Shown here one piece after another: positions 44,184-53,594 of a DNA stretch of 64,000 nt. The position numbers and the translations under genes are program-made. Numbering within the stretch: the first letter of the stretch is position 1; each line of letters starts with the position of its first letter. The DNA comes from Spirosoma sp. 48-14 (GTDB lineage: Bacteria; Bacteroidota; Bacteroidia; Cytophagales; Spirosomataceae): NCBI RefSeq assembly GCF_001898575.1, contig NZ_MKUD01000023.1:47916-111915 (forward strand), in the 5' to 3' direction. The notes below the pieces were generated by a model, which was not told the origin of the DNA, did no database searches, and was given only the letters and a program-made list of their open reading frames with translations.

Positions 44184-47100
44184 TTAAAAGGTGATACTGG
44201 TACCAAACGAAAGTCGCTTGAAGAGTGGGTAGACGGCACCCAGATAACCGCCATCAATCGTTTCAGGATCAAACACTTTCGACATTCGGGTAAGGGTCCA
44301 GACGTTTTCGGCCGATACATACACCCGCAGCGACTGGATTTTCGCCTTTTTCGTCAGCGTTTGCGGCAGGGTATAACCTAACTGAATGTTTTTCAGCCGG
44401 ATGTACGACGCATCCTGAAGATAGCGGGTCTGTGACTGCTGGTTCTTTACCGTGTTGAACAACGGGCGTGGATAGTACGAATCCAGATTCAGCCCCAAGG
44501 GGTTTGATGGATCGTCGCGGAAGTAATCCAGGTGTTGCACGTAGGCTGTCGACCACCAGATTTGTCCCGACGGCCCGAAGAAGGTGCTACCTCCCCGGAA
44601 ATAATCGCGTTTGCCGACACCCTGGAAGAAAGCCCTAAAATCGAACCCTTTCCAGTTCAGTCCGAGGTCTACACCGAACGAATAACGGGGCGTGGTGTTC
44701 CCAATCACAATCAAATCGCCGTGGTTGTCGGTGGTGTTGGCTCCCTGGTCAATTTTCCCGTCGCCGTTCTGATCCCGGTACATAATATCACCAGCTTTCC
44801 AGCTATTGCCTAGTGCGTTTTGTCCGCCATTAGGCAACGAAGAGAGATGTCTGTCCATTTCTTCCTGCGTTTTAGCAATCCCAACCGTTTCGTAACCCCA
44901 GATGTCGCCCACCGTCGTTCCTGATCGATACGTAGCCAGACTACCCGTTGGGTTTGGGTAATTGATAATCTGCGTTTTAGAGTCGGACAAAATCAGGTGG
45001 ACGTTGTACCCCAGGTTGTTTTTGAGCCGATCCTGCCATTTCAGATCGAATTCAAAACCGTAGGTTTTCAGATCTGTGTTGTTGGTTGACGGAACCGTTG
45101 TGCCCAGTATGGCCGGGAGTTCGATAGCAGGCCCAACCATGTCGTTCGTAAACCGGGTGAAGTAATCAAAGCTGGCATTCAGCCGATTCCGCAGGAAACT
45201 GACATCGGCACCCACGTTCCAGGTTCTGACACGCTCCCAGGTTAAGGATGTACTAATCAGCGCAGGGGCTGAAGCCGTATTGGGCTGCACACCGCCTACC
45301 AGCCAGGTTCCATTGGCGGTACCGATTGGCATTGTAGCGTAGGTCGGATACCAGTTGCTGGTATTCTGATTGCCCAACTGCCCATACGAAGCCCTGAATT
45401 TCAGATTGTTGACATATGAATTCAGGTTATCCCAGAAGGCTTCGCGCGCTACATTCCAGCCAATGGATGCTGATGGGAAGTAACGCCATTGCTTATCCCC
45501 CTGAAAACGAGACGTGCCATCATAGCGTAGGTTTAGCTCCAATAAATAGCGGGCATTGTAATCATAGTTGAACCGACCAAAATACCCGGCAGTAGCCCAG
45601 TCGGCATAGGAGCCGCTCACAATCGGTGGTGTCGATGCACCGTTCTGATCGGTCCCTGAGGTGGTGGCCAGCGTGGGCACTGTGGAGACAATGAGCCCCT
45701 GACGGCTGGTCGACAGATTACGGGTTTTGTTGACTTCCGATTGAAAGCCCGCCATGATTTTCAGGTTATGCCCACCAAACGAACGGGCATATTCGGAGTA
45801 GACGTTCGGACTGAAATAGTTGGTTCGGTACGCATCTTCCTGCACCGACGAAGCCCCATCCATCAGGATCGGATCACCCGCAATGGTATAGCCGTACAGT
45901 TTCTGATTGTCCTGATGTCGGAAATAATCGTTGATGCGGTAGTTCAGATTCCCATAGATATTCCAGCCGGGTAGCGGCTCCAGAGTCAGCTTAAGTTGAT
46001 GATACGTCCAGTCGTTCTGCGTATTCATCCGGCCACCGTTGATAAAGGCGTTGCCCTGGCTGTCTTTCGTAATGCTGTATATGCGTCCGTTGTCGTCGTA
46101 AAGCGGTACAATGGGCCACGACATCCAGCCCGTAAAGTACTGATTCATCGTGAATTCGGCGTAGCGGCTCGACGAGGTCAGGGCACTGGGCTTCTCAAAA
46201 TCTTCCCGTATAAACCGACCGCTGTAATCGACGGTGGCCCAGGATGTCAGCTTGTTGCTGATTTTGATCGTAGAGGTAAACCGTTTGTAATTGTCGCGGG
46301 TAATGCTCAACAGGCCGTTCTCGTTCCGGTAATCCCCCGACAGGTAGTAGGTTGTGCGTCCGTTTCCTCCGCTTACGCTCACCGCATGTTCCTGCGTTGG
46401 GGCATTGTTCCCATAAATAGCCTTATACATATCGAAGTTGGCATTGCCATACGTATTGGCCGTTGCCCAGAGGGTCGGATTATTGGGGTCAGGAATGTTG
46501 GTGGTTTTGATTTTACCGGCCTGATAATCCAGAATACGCTGGACATTGGATGGACTCAGAAAATCGCCACTACCACTGTTGCGGTAGCCCGTATTGAACA
46601 GCATGGCAAACTGATAGGAGTCGGCCATCTGCGGCAACAGTACCGGGCGGCTCCAACTGAAATTATTGTTGTAGTTAACCTGAATCCGGTCGGTTTTCCC
46701 TTTTTTGGTCGTAATCAGAATTACGCCAAAAGGAGCCCGCGAGCCATAGATGGAGGACGAAGCAGCATCTTTCAGTACCGAAATCGTTTCGATGTCCTGC
46801 GGGTTAATCGCGTTTATATCGGCCTCCATCCCATCGACCAGAATGAGTGGTGCGCCCGTTGAACCCTGACCAATGGTGGCAATACCCCGAATGTTAATGG
46901 TCGGTCGATTATCAAGGCTACCCCCTAACGAGCCACTCTGGGTAATATTCAGTCCACCCGCTACCCCCTGCAACGCCTGCGATACGTTTGAAACAGGTCT
47001 GGATTCCAGCACCTTCGAATCGATGGTAGCCACCGAGCCGGTCACTTTGGCTTTAGCCTGTGTCCCGTACCCTACGACAACCACTTCGTTGAGCACGGCG

Positions 47101-47525
47101 TTATTCTCCTTCATGACCACATCCAGCCTATCGTCCGGGCCAATCTTAATGGTCTGCGTGATGTACCCGATGTGGCTGAAGGTCAGTGAACCATCCACCG
47201 GAACGCCCGAAATCATGTATTCCCCTTTTTCGTTGGTATACACCCCAATTTTCTTATCGGTAATGATGACGTTGACGGCAGCTAGTTCCTTTCCACTCTG
47301 ATCCGAAACCGTTCCCCGGATGGTTCGCTCAACTACGTGATTAGGACCAATGTGTCTGGCCATAAAACCAGTGGCATAAACGGTCCACGGAGAAGCTATG
47401 CACACCACCAGCAGGATACAAACAGTGAACCACTGCCTCGGTCTGAATGGTAGCTTATGGCTGAAAATAAGGCAACAGAAATGCCTCCAGGGCTTGGGGA
47501 GCCCAGTTCGTAATGGTGAAATCAT
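44184..47525 (-). CDS. SusC/RagA-type TonB-dependent outer-membrane transporter (pair 2)
   Basis: The protein has 1113 residues. A long N-terminal basic stretch precedes the hydrophobic signal ('WFTVCILLVVCIASPWTVYATG'), so the signal may start at an internal site. Beta domain 'IRGTVSDQSGKELAAVNVII', plug 'VLNEVVVVGYGTQAKAKVTGS', 'TGAPLILVDGMEADINAI' and 'ISVLKDAASSSIYGSRAPFGV', then a barrel ending 'RLSFGTSITF'. It imports a glycan with the SusD protein encoded next. There is no STN domain. The AraC regulator upstream, on the same strand, is the likely switch. Confidence 0.96.
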   Translation of the reverse strand: MISPLRTGLPKPWRHFCCLIFSHKLPFRPRQWFTVCILLVVCIASPWTVYATGFMARHIGPNHVVERTIRGTVSDQSGKELAAVNVIITDKKIGVYTNEKGEYMISGVPVDGSLTFSHIGYITQTIKIGPDDRLDVVMKENNAVLNEVVVVGYGTQAKAKVTGSVATIDSKVLESRPVSNVSQALQGVAGGLNITQSGSLGGSLDNRPTINIRGIATIGQGSTGAPLILVDGMEADINAINPQDIETISVLKDAASSSIYGSRAPFGVILITTKKGKTDRIQVNYNNNFSWSRPVLLPQMADSYQFAMLFNTGYRNSGSGDFLSPSNVQRILDYQAGKIKTTNIPDPNNPTLWATANTYGNANFDMYKAIYGNNAPTQEHAVSVSGGNGRTTYYLSGDYRNENGLLSITRDNYKRFTSTIKISNKLTSWATVDYSGRFIREDFEKPSALTSSSRYAEFTMNQYFTGWMSWPIVPLYDDNGRIYSITKDSQGNAFINGGRMNTQNDWTYHQLKLTLEPLPGWNIYGNLNYRINDYFRHQDNQKLYGYTIAGDPILMDGASSVQEDAYRTNYFSPNVYSEYARSFGGHNLKIMAGFQSEVNKTRNLSTSRQGLIVSTVPTLATTSGTDQNGASTPPIVSGSYADWATAGYFGRFNYDYNARYLLELNLRYDGTSRFQGDKQWRYFPSASIGWNVAREAFWDNLNSYVNNLKFRASYGQLGNQNTSNWYPTYATMPIGTANGTWLVGGVQPNTASAPALISTSLTWERVRTWNVGADVSFLRNRLNASFDYFTRFTNDMVGPAIELPAILGTTVPSTNNTDLKTYGFEFDLKWQDRLKNNLGYNVHLILSDSKTQIINYPNPTGSLATYRSGTTVGDIWGYETVGIAKTQEEMDRHLSSLPNGGQNALGNSWKAGDIMYRDQNGDGKIDQGANTTDNHGDLIVIGNTTPRYSFGVDLGLNWKGFDFRAFFQGVGKRDYFRGGSTFFGPSGQIWWSTAYVQHLDYFRDDPSNPLGLNLDSYYPRPLFNTVKNQQSQTRYLQDASYIRLKNIQLGYTLPQTLTKKAKIQSLRVYVSAENVWTLTRMSKVFDPETIDGGYLGAVYPLFKRLSFGTSITF

Positions 47526-47702
47526 ATCGGAATAGGGGGTTAAGGAATAAACATATATGCCCTTTTTTTATGCATAGGGAAGTCGTTGGAAGCGCTGATT
47601 TACAGAGCTACATAACAAAAATAAGCCTAGAATATATTAAAATTGTTCAAGATCCATCAGTGAAGAAATTTGAACATCGTAAGCCTTGGCGTAACGAATC
47701 AC

Positions 47703-48719
47703 TCAGGCTGGTTGCTGGCTATGGCGGGCTCGGTATTCGACTGGAGAGTAGCCAAACTGTTTCCGAAAGAGGGTTGAAAAATACTGGCTGCTCGAAAATC
47801 CATGCTCATAGCCAATCTGCGAAACGGGCGTTACGACATCTTTTACTAGATGATGGGCAGCCGCTTTAAGCCGGATAAACATCAGATAATGCATGGGCGT
47901 CATGTTGGTTGCCAGCTTGAAGTAATGCACGAATCGGGTCGTTCCCAGACCACAATGTTCCGCCATCGATTCGAGCGTCCAGACGTTTTCGTAGGTTTCT
48001 TCCAGATGGTTTAGGAACAGTTGGATTGTCCGTGTACTATCGGTCAGGCTCTTATCGAGTTTAACACTGCCGCTGCGTAACGATTGCAGGAGCTGCATCA
48101 GCAACTCATTGATGTAGATAATCAGCCATGATTCTTTGGAAAAGCTATGATCGCCCTGGATTAGCTCGCCTATTTTCATGAAGCATTTCCGAACGTCCTG
48201 ATTGACTTTAAGAATCGGCTGCTCATTCTGTCGTAATATTTTGGTCAGGTCATCCAGATCCGGTTTGGTGAGCATAATCCAGGATGGCCAGTTCCAGTCC
48301 TGGTGCGGCTGTCTTACATCCACATCCAGAATGAGCCAATAAAATTTACCAATACCAATGCTGGGATTTCCCAGTTTATGAGGTTGCCAGGGCCGCGTGA
48401 CAGTCAGTTCGTTCGGCATAATGGTGTAGTCTTTTTCACCAACCGAAAAAGGCATAGCCCCTGTTTCCAGAAACGTCAGCTCAATCCCTTCGTTCCGATG
48501 CCAGGGAAGTCCCCAGTTTTGCTGGAAATGAGCATTCCAGAACCCTACACTGCTTACGCCCGGCAACACCTCCGACGGCATTCCCCGTCCCGGATAACCA
48601 AGTCGTGCCCAGGCTTCCAACTGGATTTCTCCAGCCTGATTGGCTGCAATCAACGGAAGGCATTTGTCAGGCCGATAGATCCGCCCTGATTCTTTATATA
48701 CCGGCCTCACCACATGCAT
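47703..48719 (-). CDS. AraC-family transcriptional regulator
   Basis: The 338-residue protein has a cupin-like sensor ('LPWHRNEGIELTFLETGAMPF', 'MPNELTVTRPWQPHKL') and a C-terminal AraC DNA-binding domain ('LESMAEHCGLGTTRFVHYFKLA', 'PVSQIGYEHGFSSSQYFSTLFRKQFG', 'YSPVEYR'). It is 177 bases upstream of the SusC gene, same strand, and is the obvious candidate for controlling that operon in response to a sugar. It could also act on the serine hydrolase gene lying 113 bases upstream. Confidence 0.9.
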   Translation of the reverse strand: MHVVRPVYKESGRIYRPDKCLPLIAANQAGEIQLEAWARLGYPGRGMPSEVLPGVSSVGFWNAHFQQNWGLPWHRNEGIELTFLETGAMPFSVGEKDYTIMPNELTVTRPWQPHKLGNPSIGIGKFYWLILDVDVRQPHQDWNWPSWIMLTKPDLDDLTKILRQNEQPILKVNQDVRKCFMKIGELIQGDHSFSKESWLIIYINELLMQLLQSLRSGSVKLDKSLTDSTRTIQLFLNHLEETYENVWTLESMAEHCGLGTTRFVHYFKLATNMTPMHYLMFIRLKAAAHHLVKDVVTPVSQIGYEHGFSSSQYFSTLFRKQFGYSPVEYRARHSQQPA

Positions 48720-48832
48720 GGGAATGAACGTTTAAGCAACTAAAAACAAGTATAGATAGGCAAATATCTGCAAGAAGTTATAAAAAGTGTAAAAATAGTA
48801 TTATCTATTTAAGATACAGATAGTAAGACTAC

Positions 48833-50446
48833 TTACCAGCTTCCCGTTAGTTTAGGACGAGGGTCTTTGTATTGTTTGAGAATCCGGGTGATGCTATTGG
48901 CATAGGTTACTGTCAGCGTATCACTGTCGAATTGACAGGTGACGATGTCGTAGTGCGCTGATTCGTAGAATCGCCAGGTCATAACATACGTTTTTTCGTC
49001 GGTCCAGGTGCCACTGGCGGCTATTTTCCAGTTCGTTCGGGGCAGCGGAAGGCCCGCTCCCAGTAAATTTGTGGGGCTACCTGGTATGTTGGTTTCGCCC
49101 AGAATCCATTGGCCAATACCACAGCGTATTCGATGTTCGCCTTTGTTATCGCGGAGGGTAAATACCGTCGCATCAGCGTCAAATTGGAACGTGATAGCCG
49201 ATACGTTCATCGTGTTGGTTTTTATCGTATACGGCCTCCCGGAAACCGTTGCTTCGAGCGGTGAGTGGACTTTAGAAACCGGCGGCACAAGCGTTAACGA
49301 GGTCAATTTGGTTTGTAATTCCTGTCGAGCCGGCCGATTAGCGGGTAAGGCTCCATCTTTCATAGCGGGCAGCAAAATACCCCATACAAGGTCCATCACG
49401 CGTTTCGTACTGATTCCTTCGGCGTTAATAGCCACTACGGCGTCCTGTTTTGGCATCACGATGCTGTATTGACAAAAGGCACCTTCGGCCCGATAAGCCC
49501 CCTGCGCCACCGGACGACTCAGCCAAAACTGATACCCATATCCCTGCTTAATATCATCGTCTTCTTTTTTCGTGGGTGTGCCCGTATCGTCGTTGGCGAT
49601 CTGAAACGACGTTGCTTCGTCGATCCATTTCTCGGATAAAATTCGTTTGCCTTTCCAGACCCCTTTCTGCAAATACAACTGCCCAAATTTGGCGATGTCT
49701 TCGGTTTTCAGCCGTAAGCCCGCGCCCCCAAAATTGACTCCGTGCGGATCGCTATCCCATTCAGCCCCGGTTATTCCCAGTGGCCCAAACAGACGTGGCT
49801 GTAAATACGTCAGAAGAGGTTGGCCTGTTACCTTCTGAACGATGGCCGATAACATATAGGTCGCTCCGGTATTGTAGACAAAGCGGGTTCCTGGCTGATA
49901 CGTAAGGGGTAGCGACAGAAAGGTTTTGGCCCAGGTGCCTTCTTTGGTCGATAGCACTGGCATGAGTGTGTCGGTTGCATGGCCGCTCGACATGGTGAGT
50001 AGGTCACGTACGCGCATAGCCGCCAGATTCTCGCTAACGGTAGCCGGAAGATCGTTCGGGAAAAACGAAATCACCTTATCCTCGATCGACAATTTACCTT
50101 CCTGAACAGCCAGCCCAACGGCGGTCGATGTCACGTTCTTGCTCAGGGAATACAGGTCATGGCTAATATCAGGTCGGTAGGGAGCCCACCAGCCTTCGGC
50201 TACGACATCCCCATGTCGAACGACCATAAAGCCATGCAGGCCCGCATTCTGCTTTTCGGCTTCGTTGACAAACCGTAAAATTTCTTCCGACAAAACACCC
50301 TGTTCTTCAGGGGTACTGCGAGGGAGCGCGTTTCGGTCGCGCCTATACGCCAGTAAGTCGTAAGAGGGAATTGTCAGCAGGCTGACACCTATACCAAGCT
50401 GCTTAAGGAATGCCCGACGGTCGGTGCGTAAGGGGAGCTGTTTCAT
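48833..50446 (-). CDS. Secreted serine hydrolase, class C beta-lactamase fold
   Basis: The 537-residue protein has a twin-arginine-like signal ('DRRAFLKQLGIGVSLLTIP'). The beta-lactamase/DD-peptidase core has the SxxK nucleophile 'SLSK' with Ser100 and Lys103, then the tyrosine region 'FVYNTGATYMLSAIVQKVTGQPLL'. Relatives include esterases and 6-aminohexanoate-dimer hydrolases. The C-terminal third is a beta domain ('AITFQFDADATVFTLRDNKGEH'). The role here is unknown; esterase action on an acylated sugar would fit the neighbours. It is transcribed from the divergent gap shared with the GH36 gene. Confidence 0.85.
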   Translation of the reverse strand: MKQLPLRTDRRAFLKQLGIGVSLLTIPSYDLLAYRRDRNALPRSTPEEQGVLSEEILRFVNEAEKQNAGLHGFMVVRHGDVVAEGWWAPYRPDISHDLYSLSKNVTSTAVGLAVQEGKLSIEDKVISFFPNDLPATVSENLAAMRVRDLLTMSSGHATDTLMPVLSTKEGTWAKTFLSLPLTYQPGTRFVYNTGATYMLSAIVQKVTGQPLLTYLQPRLFGPLGITGAEWDSDPHGVNFGGAGLRLKTEDIAKFGQLYLQKGVWKGKRILSEKWIDEATSFQIANDDTGTPTKKEDDDIKQGYGYQFWLSRPVAQGAYRAEGAFCQYSIVMPKQDAVVAINAEGISTKRVMDLVWGILLPAMKDGALPANRPARQELQTKLTSLTLVPPVSKVHSPLEATVSGRPYTIKTNTMNVSAITFQFDADATVFTLRDNKGEHRIRCGIGQWILGETNIPGSPTNLLGAGLPLPRTNWKIAASGTWTDEKTYVMTWRFYESAHYDIVTCQFDSDTLTVTYANSITRILKQYKDPRPKLTGSW

Positions 50447-50557
50447 TGGTTAAAACTTGCTTAAATAATAACACAACAAGGTATAGTGATAGATAAACAA
50501 CGCTGTTCAAATTTTAACAGTGTTGAAAATTGAACAATCAAGCCTTAATACCCTGCC

Positions 50558-50565
50558 TACATTTG
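50558..50565 (+). promoter_or_regulatory. TAnnTTTG -7 element upstream of the GH36 operon
   Basis: TACATTTG fits the Bacteroidota -7 consensus exactly and lies 16 bases upstream of the GH36 start codon. A -33 TTTG is not clear at the usual distance (a TTG is seen 25 bases upstream). The start of transcription would be near 50572, leaving a very short leader. Confidence 0.5.
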
Positions 50566-50581
50566 ATCGCATGACAAGCGT

Positions 50582-52708
50582 ATGATGAAGTCTATCCTGA
50601 TTGTTTTAGGAGTCCTAATGAGTCTGTCTGGTCAGGTGGTATATGGCCAAACGGGTCAGTCGTATGCTCGCTGGACTCGCTCGGAACTTGTGCTCAACAA
50701 CTCCATTGTTGAGCGAACGATTCATTTGCCCGATGATTCAACCGGTCGTTTTGAAACGATCAGCTATAAACCACTGGTGGGAAACTTCAATTTCTTTAAG
50801 AAGTCGAACCCGGATTTTCAGTTTGAGGTGAACGGTACTGTCTATACGGGATCGGACTCTTGGAAAGTCCGGGCTGTCCAACCAATTACAGACAAACAAC
50901 AGGGAGCTGGCGCGGCCGTTACCCTCCTTAGCCGGGATGCCAAAATTGAACTGACGGTAACGTTCTGGCTATACCCCGATTTGCCGGTCGTCCGTAAAAG
51001 TCTGTCGATTAAAAACCTGACGAAGACTGCGGTTCGCCTTGAATCTGTGGATGTAGAGAAATTAATCGTTGGCGGCTATGGCTCTCCGCTATACTGCTGG
51101 ATTGGGACTGATTATGGGCGAAGGCGGGTCATCGGGCCTTATCAGGGTACGTTGCAGGATGCTTTGATAACGGTACATAACCCAGATAAAGAGCAGGGAA
51201 TCGTGATTGGGAATGAAGCGACGGGCGTTCTGAAACGAACGGCTTTGTTCTGGAATGCCCCCGACATCTGCGTGGGCCTGACGCATAAAGAGGCTCGTTT
51301 CCCCTTCCGAAAATGGATTGCGCCGGGGCAGTCGTTCGAGACACCGCCTGTATTTACGATGGTCTATGCCAACCACAAAGATCCCGACGAGGTATTGAAT
51401 ACGGCTGTACCAGCATTCGTTCGCAAACACATGGGTATCCGGCTTTCGGAACTGGCTGAAAAACCAACGTTCGTGTATAACACCTGGAATCCGTTCAAGA
51501 CCAACATCAATGAGCAACTGATACGCGAATTGGCCACGGCCGCAGCAAAGGCAGGCATGAAAGAATTTGTGATCGATGATGGTTGGGAAGATAACCTGGG
51601 CGACTGGGGCATTGATACAAAGAAATTTCCGAATGGATTAAAGCCCGTCATCGACTTCATTAAGTCATTGGGAATGAAGCCTGGATTATGGGTGAGTATT
51701 GGCACCGCATCGCCCACCAGCAAGGTCTATCAACAACACCCCGATTGGTTTGTTCTGGACAAAAACGGTAAACCGACCTCGTTACTGGTTGCCGGGGCCG
51801 GGAAAGCAACCGCCTGTTTTGGCACCGACTGGTACGGGCATATTCGGCAGGTACTGAGCAGGCTGGTGAGTGAGTACGGACTGGAATACCTCAAGCTGGA
51901 TTTTTCGGTAGTTACGAGTCCGTACCGCTACGATCCCGCTGAATCGGGCTGCTATGCCACGCATCACAGCGGACATAAAGATCACTCGGAATCCCTTTTC
52001 ACCAATTACGAACGGATGTGGCAGCTTTTCGACGAGCTACATAAACTCAGCCCCAACCTGTTTATCGATTGTACGTTTGAGACATTGGGCGGACTTCAAC
52101 TCATCGATTACGCGCTGATCAAACATGCCGAAGGCGACTGGCTCTCCAATTTTTATGAACCCGATGAGAAAGGAGACCTGCGCATTCGAAACATGGCCTG
52201 GTGGCGATCACCGGCTATGCCTGCTACGGCATTGGTGATCGGTAATCCCGCCATGCAGGACAAAGGCTGGGAAGCTCACATTAAGGCGTTGGCGGGTGCT
52301 CTACCCATCATGCTGGGCGATCCACGAAAATTATCGGAGACTGGTCTGCAACAATACCGCCGGTATGCCGACTGGCTACAATCGATGCAGGCTACGTATG
52401 ACTTCATGAGCTTTCGTCAGGACTTAACCGGTTTTGGGGAGCCTAAGGAAGGGTGTTGGGATGGATTTCAGCGCATCAACACCGATTCCCGACAGGGCGG
52501 CATCATTGGTGTATTTCGACACGGGGCCATTGAGAAGACCCGTCTGGTTACACTTCAACAGCTAGACACAACTCGCCAATACCGTATAAAATCGATGGAC
52601 GGAACCGTCGTGGCTACGCTGACCGGGGCAGCTCTGGAGAAGACGGGATTTTCAGTAACGATCTCCGGTGAATACGATGGTCAGCTTTTTGAAATCAGTT
52701 CCAATTGA
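50582..52708 (+). CDS. Secreted GH36-type alpha-galactosidase-like enzyme
   Basis: The protein has 708 residues; two ATGs in a row give the start. The signal peptide is 'ILIVLGVLMSLSGQVVYGQ'. An N-terminal beta-supersandwich (to about 290) is followed by a TIM barrel with 'FVIDDGWEDNLGDW', 'GMKPGLWVSIG' and the nucleophile motif 'LEYLKLDFS' (Asp about 439). 'AEGDWLSNFYEP' holds the likely acid/base Asp near 519. GH36 enzymes release alpha-galactose or related sugars. It leads an operon with a dioxygenase-like protein, a sugar permease and a TIM-barrel isomerase. Spacing to the next gene is 31 bases. Confidence 0.85.
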   Translation: MMKSILIVLGVLMSLSGQVVYGQTGQSYARWTRSELVLNNSIVERTIHLPDDSTGRFETISYKPLVGNFNFFKKSNPDFQFEVNGTVYTGSDSWKVRAVQPITDKQQGAGAAVTLLSRDAKIELTVTFWLYPDLPVVRKSLSIKNLTKTAVRLESVDVEKLIVGGYGSPLYCWIGTDYGRRRVIGPYQGTLQDALITVHNPDKEQGIVIGNEATGVLKRTALFWNAPDICVGLTHKEARFPFRKWIAPGQSFETPPVFTMVYANHKDPDEVLNTAVPAFVRKHMGIRLSELAEKPTFVYNTWNPFKTNINEQLIRELATAAAKAGMKEFVIDDGWEDNLGDWGIDTKKFPNGLKPVIDFIKSLGMKPGLWVSIGTASPTSKVYQQHPDWFVLDKNGKPTSLLVAGAGKATACFGTDWYGHIRQVLSRLVSEYGLEYLKLDFSVVTSPYRYDPAESGCYATHHSGHKDHSESLFTNYERMWQLFDELHKLSPNLFIDCTFETLGGLQLIDYALIKHAEGDWLSNFYEPDEKGDLRIRNMAWWRSPAMPATALVIGNPAMQDKGWEAHIKALAGALPIMLGDPRKLSETGLQQYRRYADWLQSMQATYDFMSFRQDLTGFGEPKEGCWDGFQRINTDSRQGGIIGVFRHGAIEKTRLVTLQQLDTTRQYRIKSMDGTVVATLTGAALEKTGFSVTISGEYDGQLFEISSN

Positions 52709-52739
52709 TACTAATCATATCCTTTTTAATCGTAATACA

Positions 52740-53570
52740 ATGAAGCCTTTAACCTCTGACCAAATTCAGCAATACCAACGCGATGGGTATTTGATCATTC
52801 GGCATTTTCTGACGCAGCCAGCCATCGATCGCCTGTATCAAGTCGCTATTGATGATCAGGCGATTAGCAAACATGCCATTAATGTAAACGACAGTACGGG
52901 TAAACGCAGCAAACTATCGCTCTGGTACCAACCGGGGAACGACAGCTACGGCTTACTTACCCGCAGTCAGCGGATGGTTGAATCGGTCGATAAGTTATTG
53001 GATGGCGAAGCTCCTGTTTGCCATTTTCATTCCAAACTGATGCAGAAAGAACCGCGCGTGGGAGGAGCCTGGGAGTGGCATCAGGACTATGGGTACTGGT
53101 ACAAAAATGAGTTTCTCCTGCCCGACCAGATGATGTCGGTCATGATGGCAATTACGGATGCCAATCGAGAAAATGGATGCCTGCAAGTGATCAAAGGGTC
53201 ACATAAAATGGGTCGCGTCGAGCATGGGCTTTCGGGCGAGCAGGTAGGTGCCGCCCAGCGATATGTGGAACTAGCCCTGGAAACAATGGAACTGGAGTTC
53301 GTGGAGTTGAAAGCTGGAGATGCCCTCTTTTTTCATAGTAATCTACTACACCGCTCCGAAGCGAATCTGTCCGATAAGGCCCGCTGGTCGCTGATTTCCT
53401 GCTATAATCGCCAATCCAACATCGGCTATAAGGAGTCGTCGACATCGACCTCCAGCATTACGCCGATTACCGTAGTTGCAGACGACGCCCTGTTGACGCA
53501 GGAAGCGGAAGGACTAGCCGAAGAAGCCGCAGACTTTCTGGCCAAAGAAGCGGATGTTGCTTTACAATAA
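52740..53570 (+). CDS. Phytanoyl-CoA-dioxygenase-family Fe(II)/2-oxoglutarate oxygenase
   Basis: The ATG at 52740 gives 276 residues; the frame continues upstream inside the GH36 gene but the PhyH fold starts here ('FQQYQRDGYLIIRHFL'-like 'YQRDGYLIIRHFL'). The iron-binding triad is visible: His114-x-Asp116 in 'WEWHQDYGYWY' and His204 in 'FFHSNLLHRSEAN'. Such enzymes hydroxylate small molecules using 2-oxoglutarate and oxygen. In this operon, with a glycosidase, sugar permease and isomerase, oxidation of a sugar or cyclitol moiety is a reasonable but unproven guess. The C-terminal 30 residues are acidic and Ala/Glu-rich. Confidence 0.88.
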   Translation: MKPLTSDQIQQYQRDGYLIIRHFLTQPAIDRLYQVAIDDQAISKHAINVNDSTGKRSKLSLWYQPGNDSYGLLTRSQRMVESVDKLLDGEAPVCHFHSKLMQKEPRVGGAWEWHQDYGYWYKNEFLLPDQMMSVMMAITDANRENGCLQVIKGSHKMGRVEHGLSGEQVGAAQRYVELALETMELEFVELKAGDALFFHSNLLHRSEANLSDKARWSLISCYNRQSNIGYKESSTSTSSITPITVVADDALLTQEAEGLAEEAADFLAKEADVALQ

Positions 53571-53594
53571 TCGATAAAATTCCCCTTCTGGTAT

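Noticed and set aside
45996..46862. A 288-codon frame opposite the SusC gene (pair 2)
   Set aside because: It lies wholly antisense to a well-supported SusC plug and barrel; the codon pattern follows the SusC frame and no family is recognisable.
47513..47869. A 118-codon + strand frame across the gap before the SusC gene (pair 2)
   Set aside because: It overlaps the end of the AraC gene and has no signal, motif or promoter; the gap more likely holds the operon's regulatory region.
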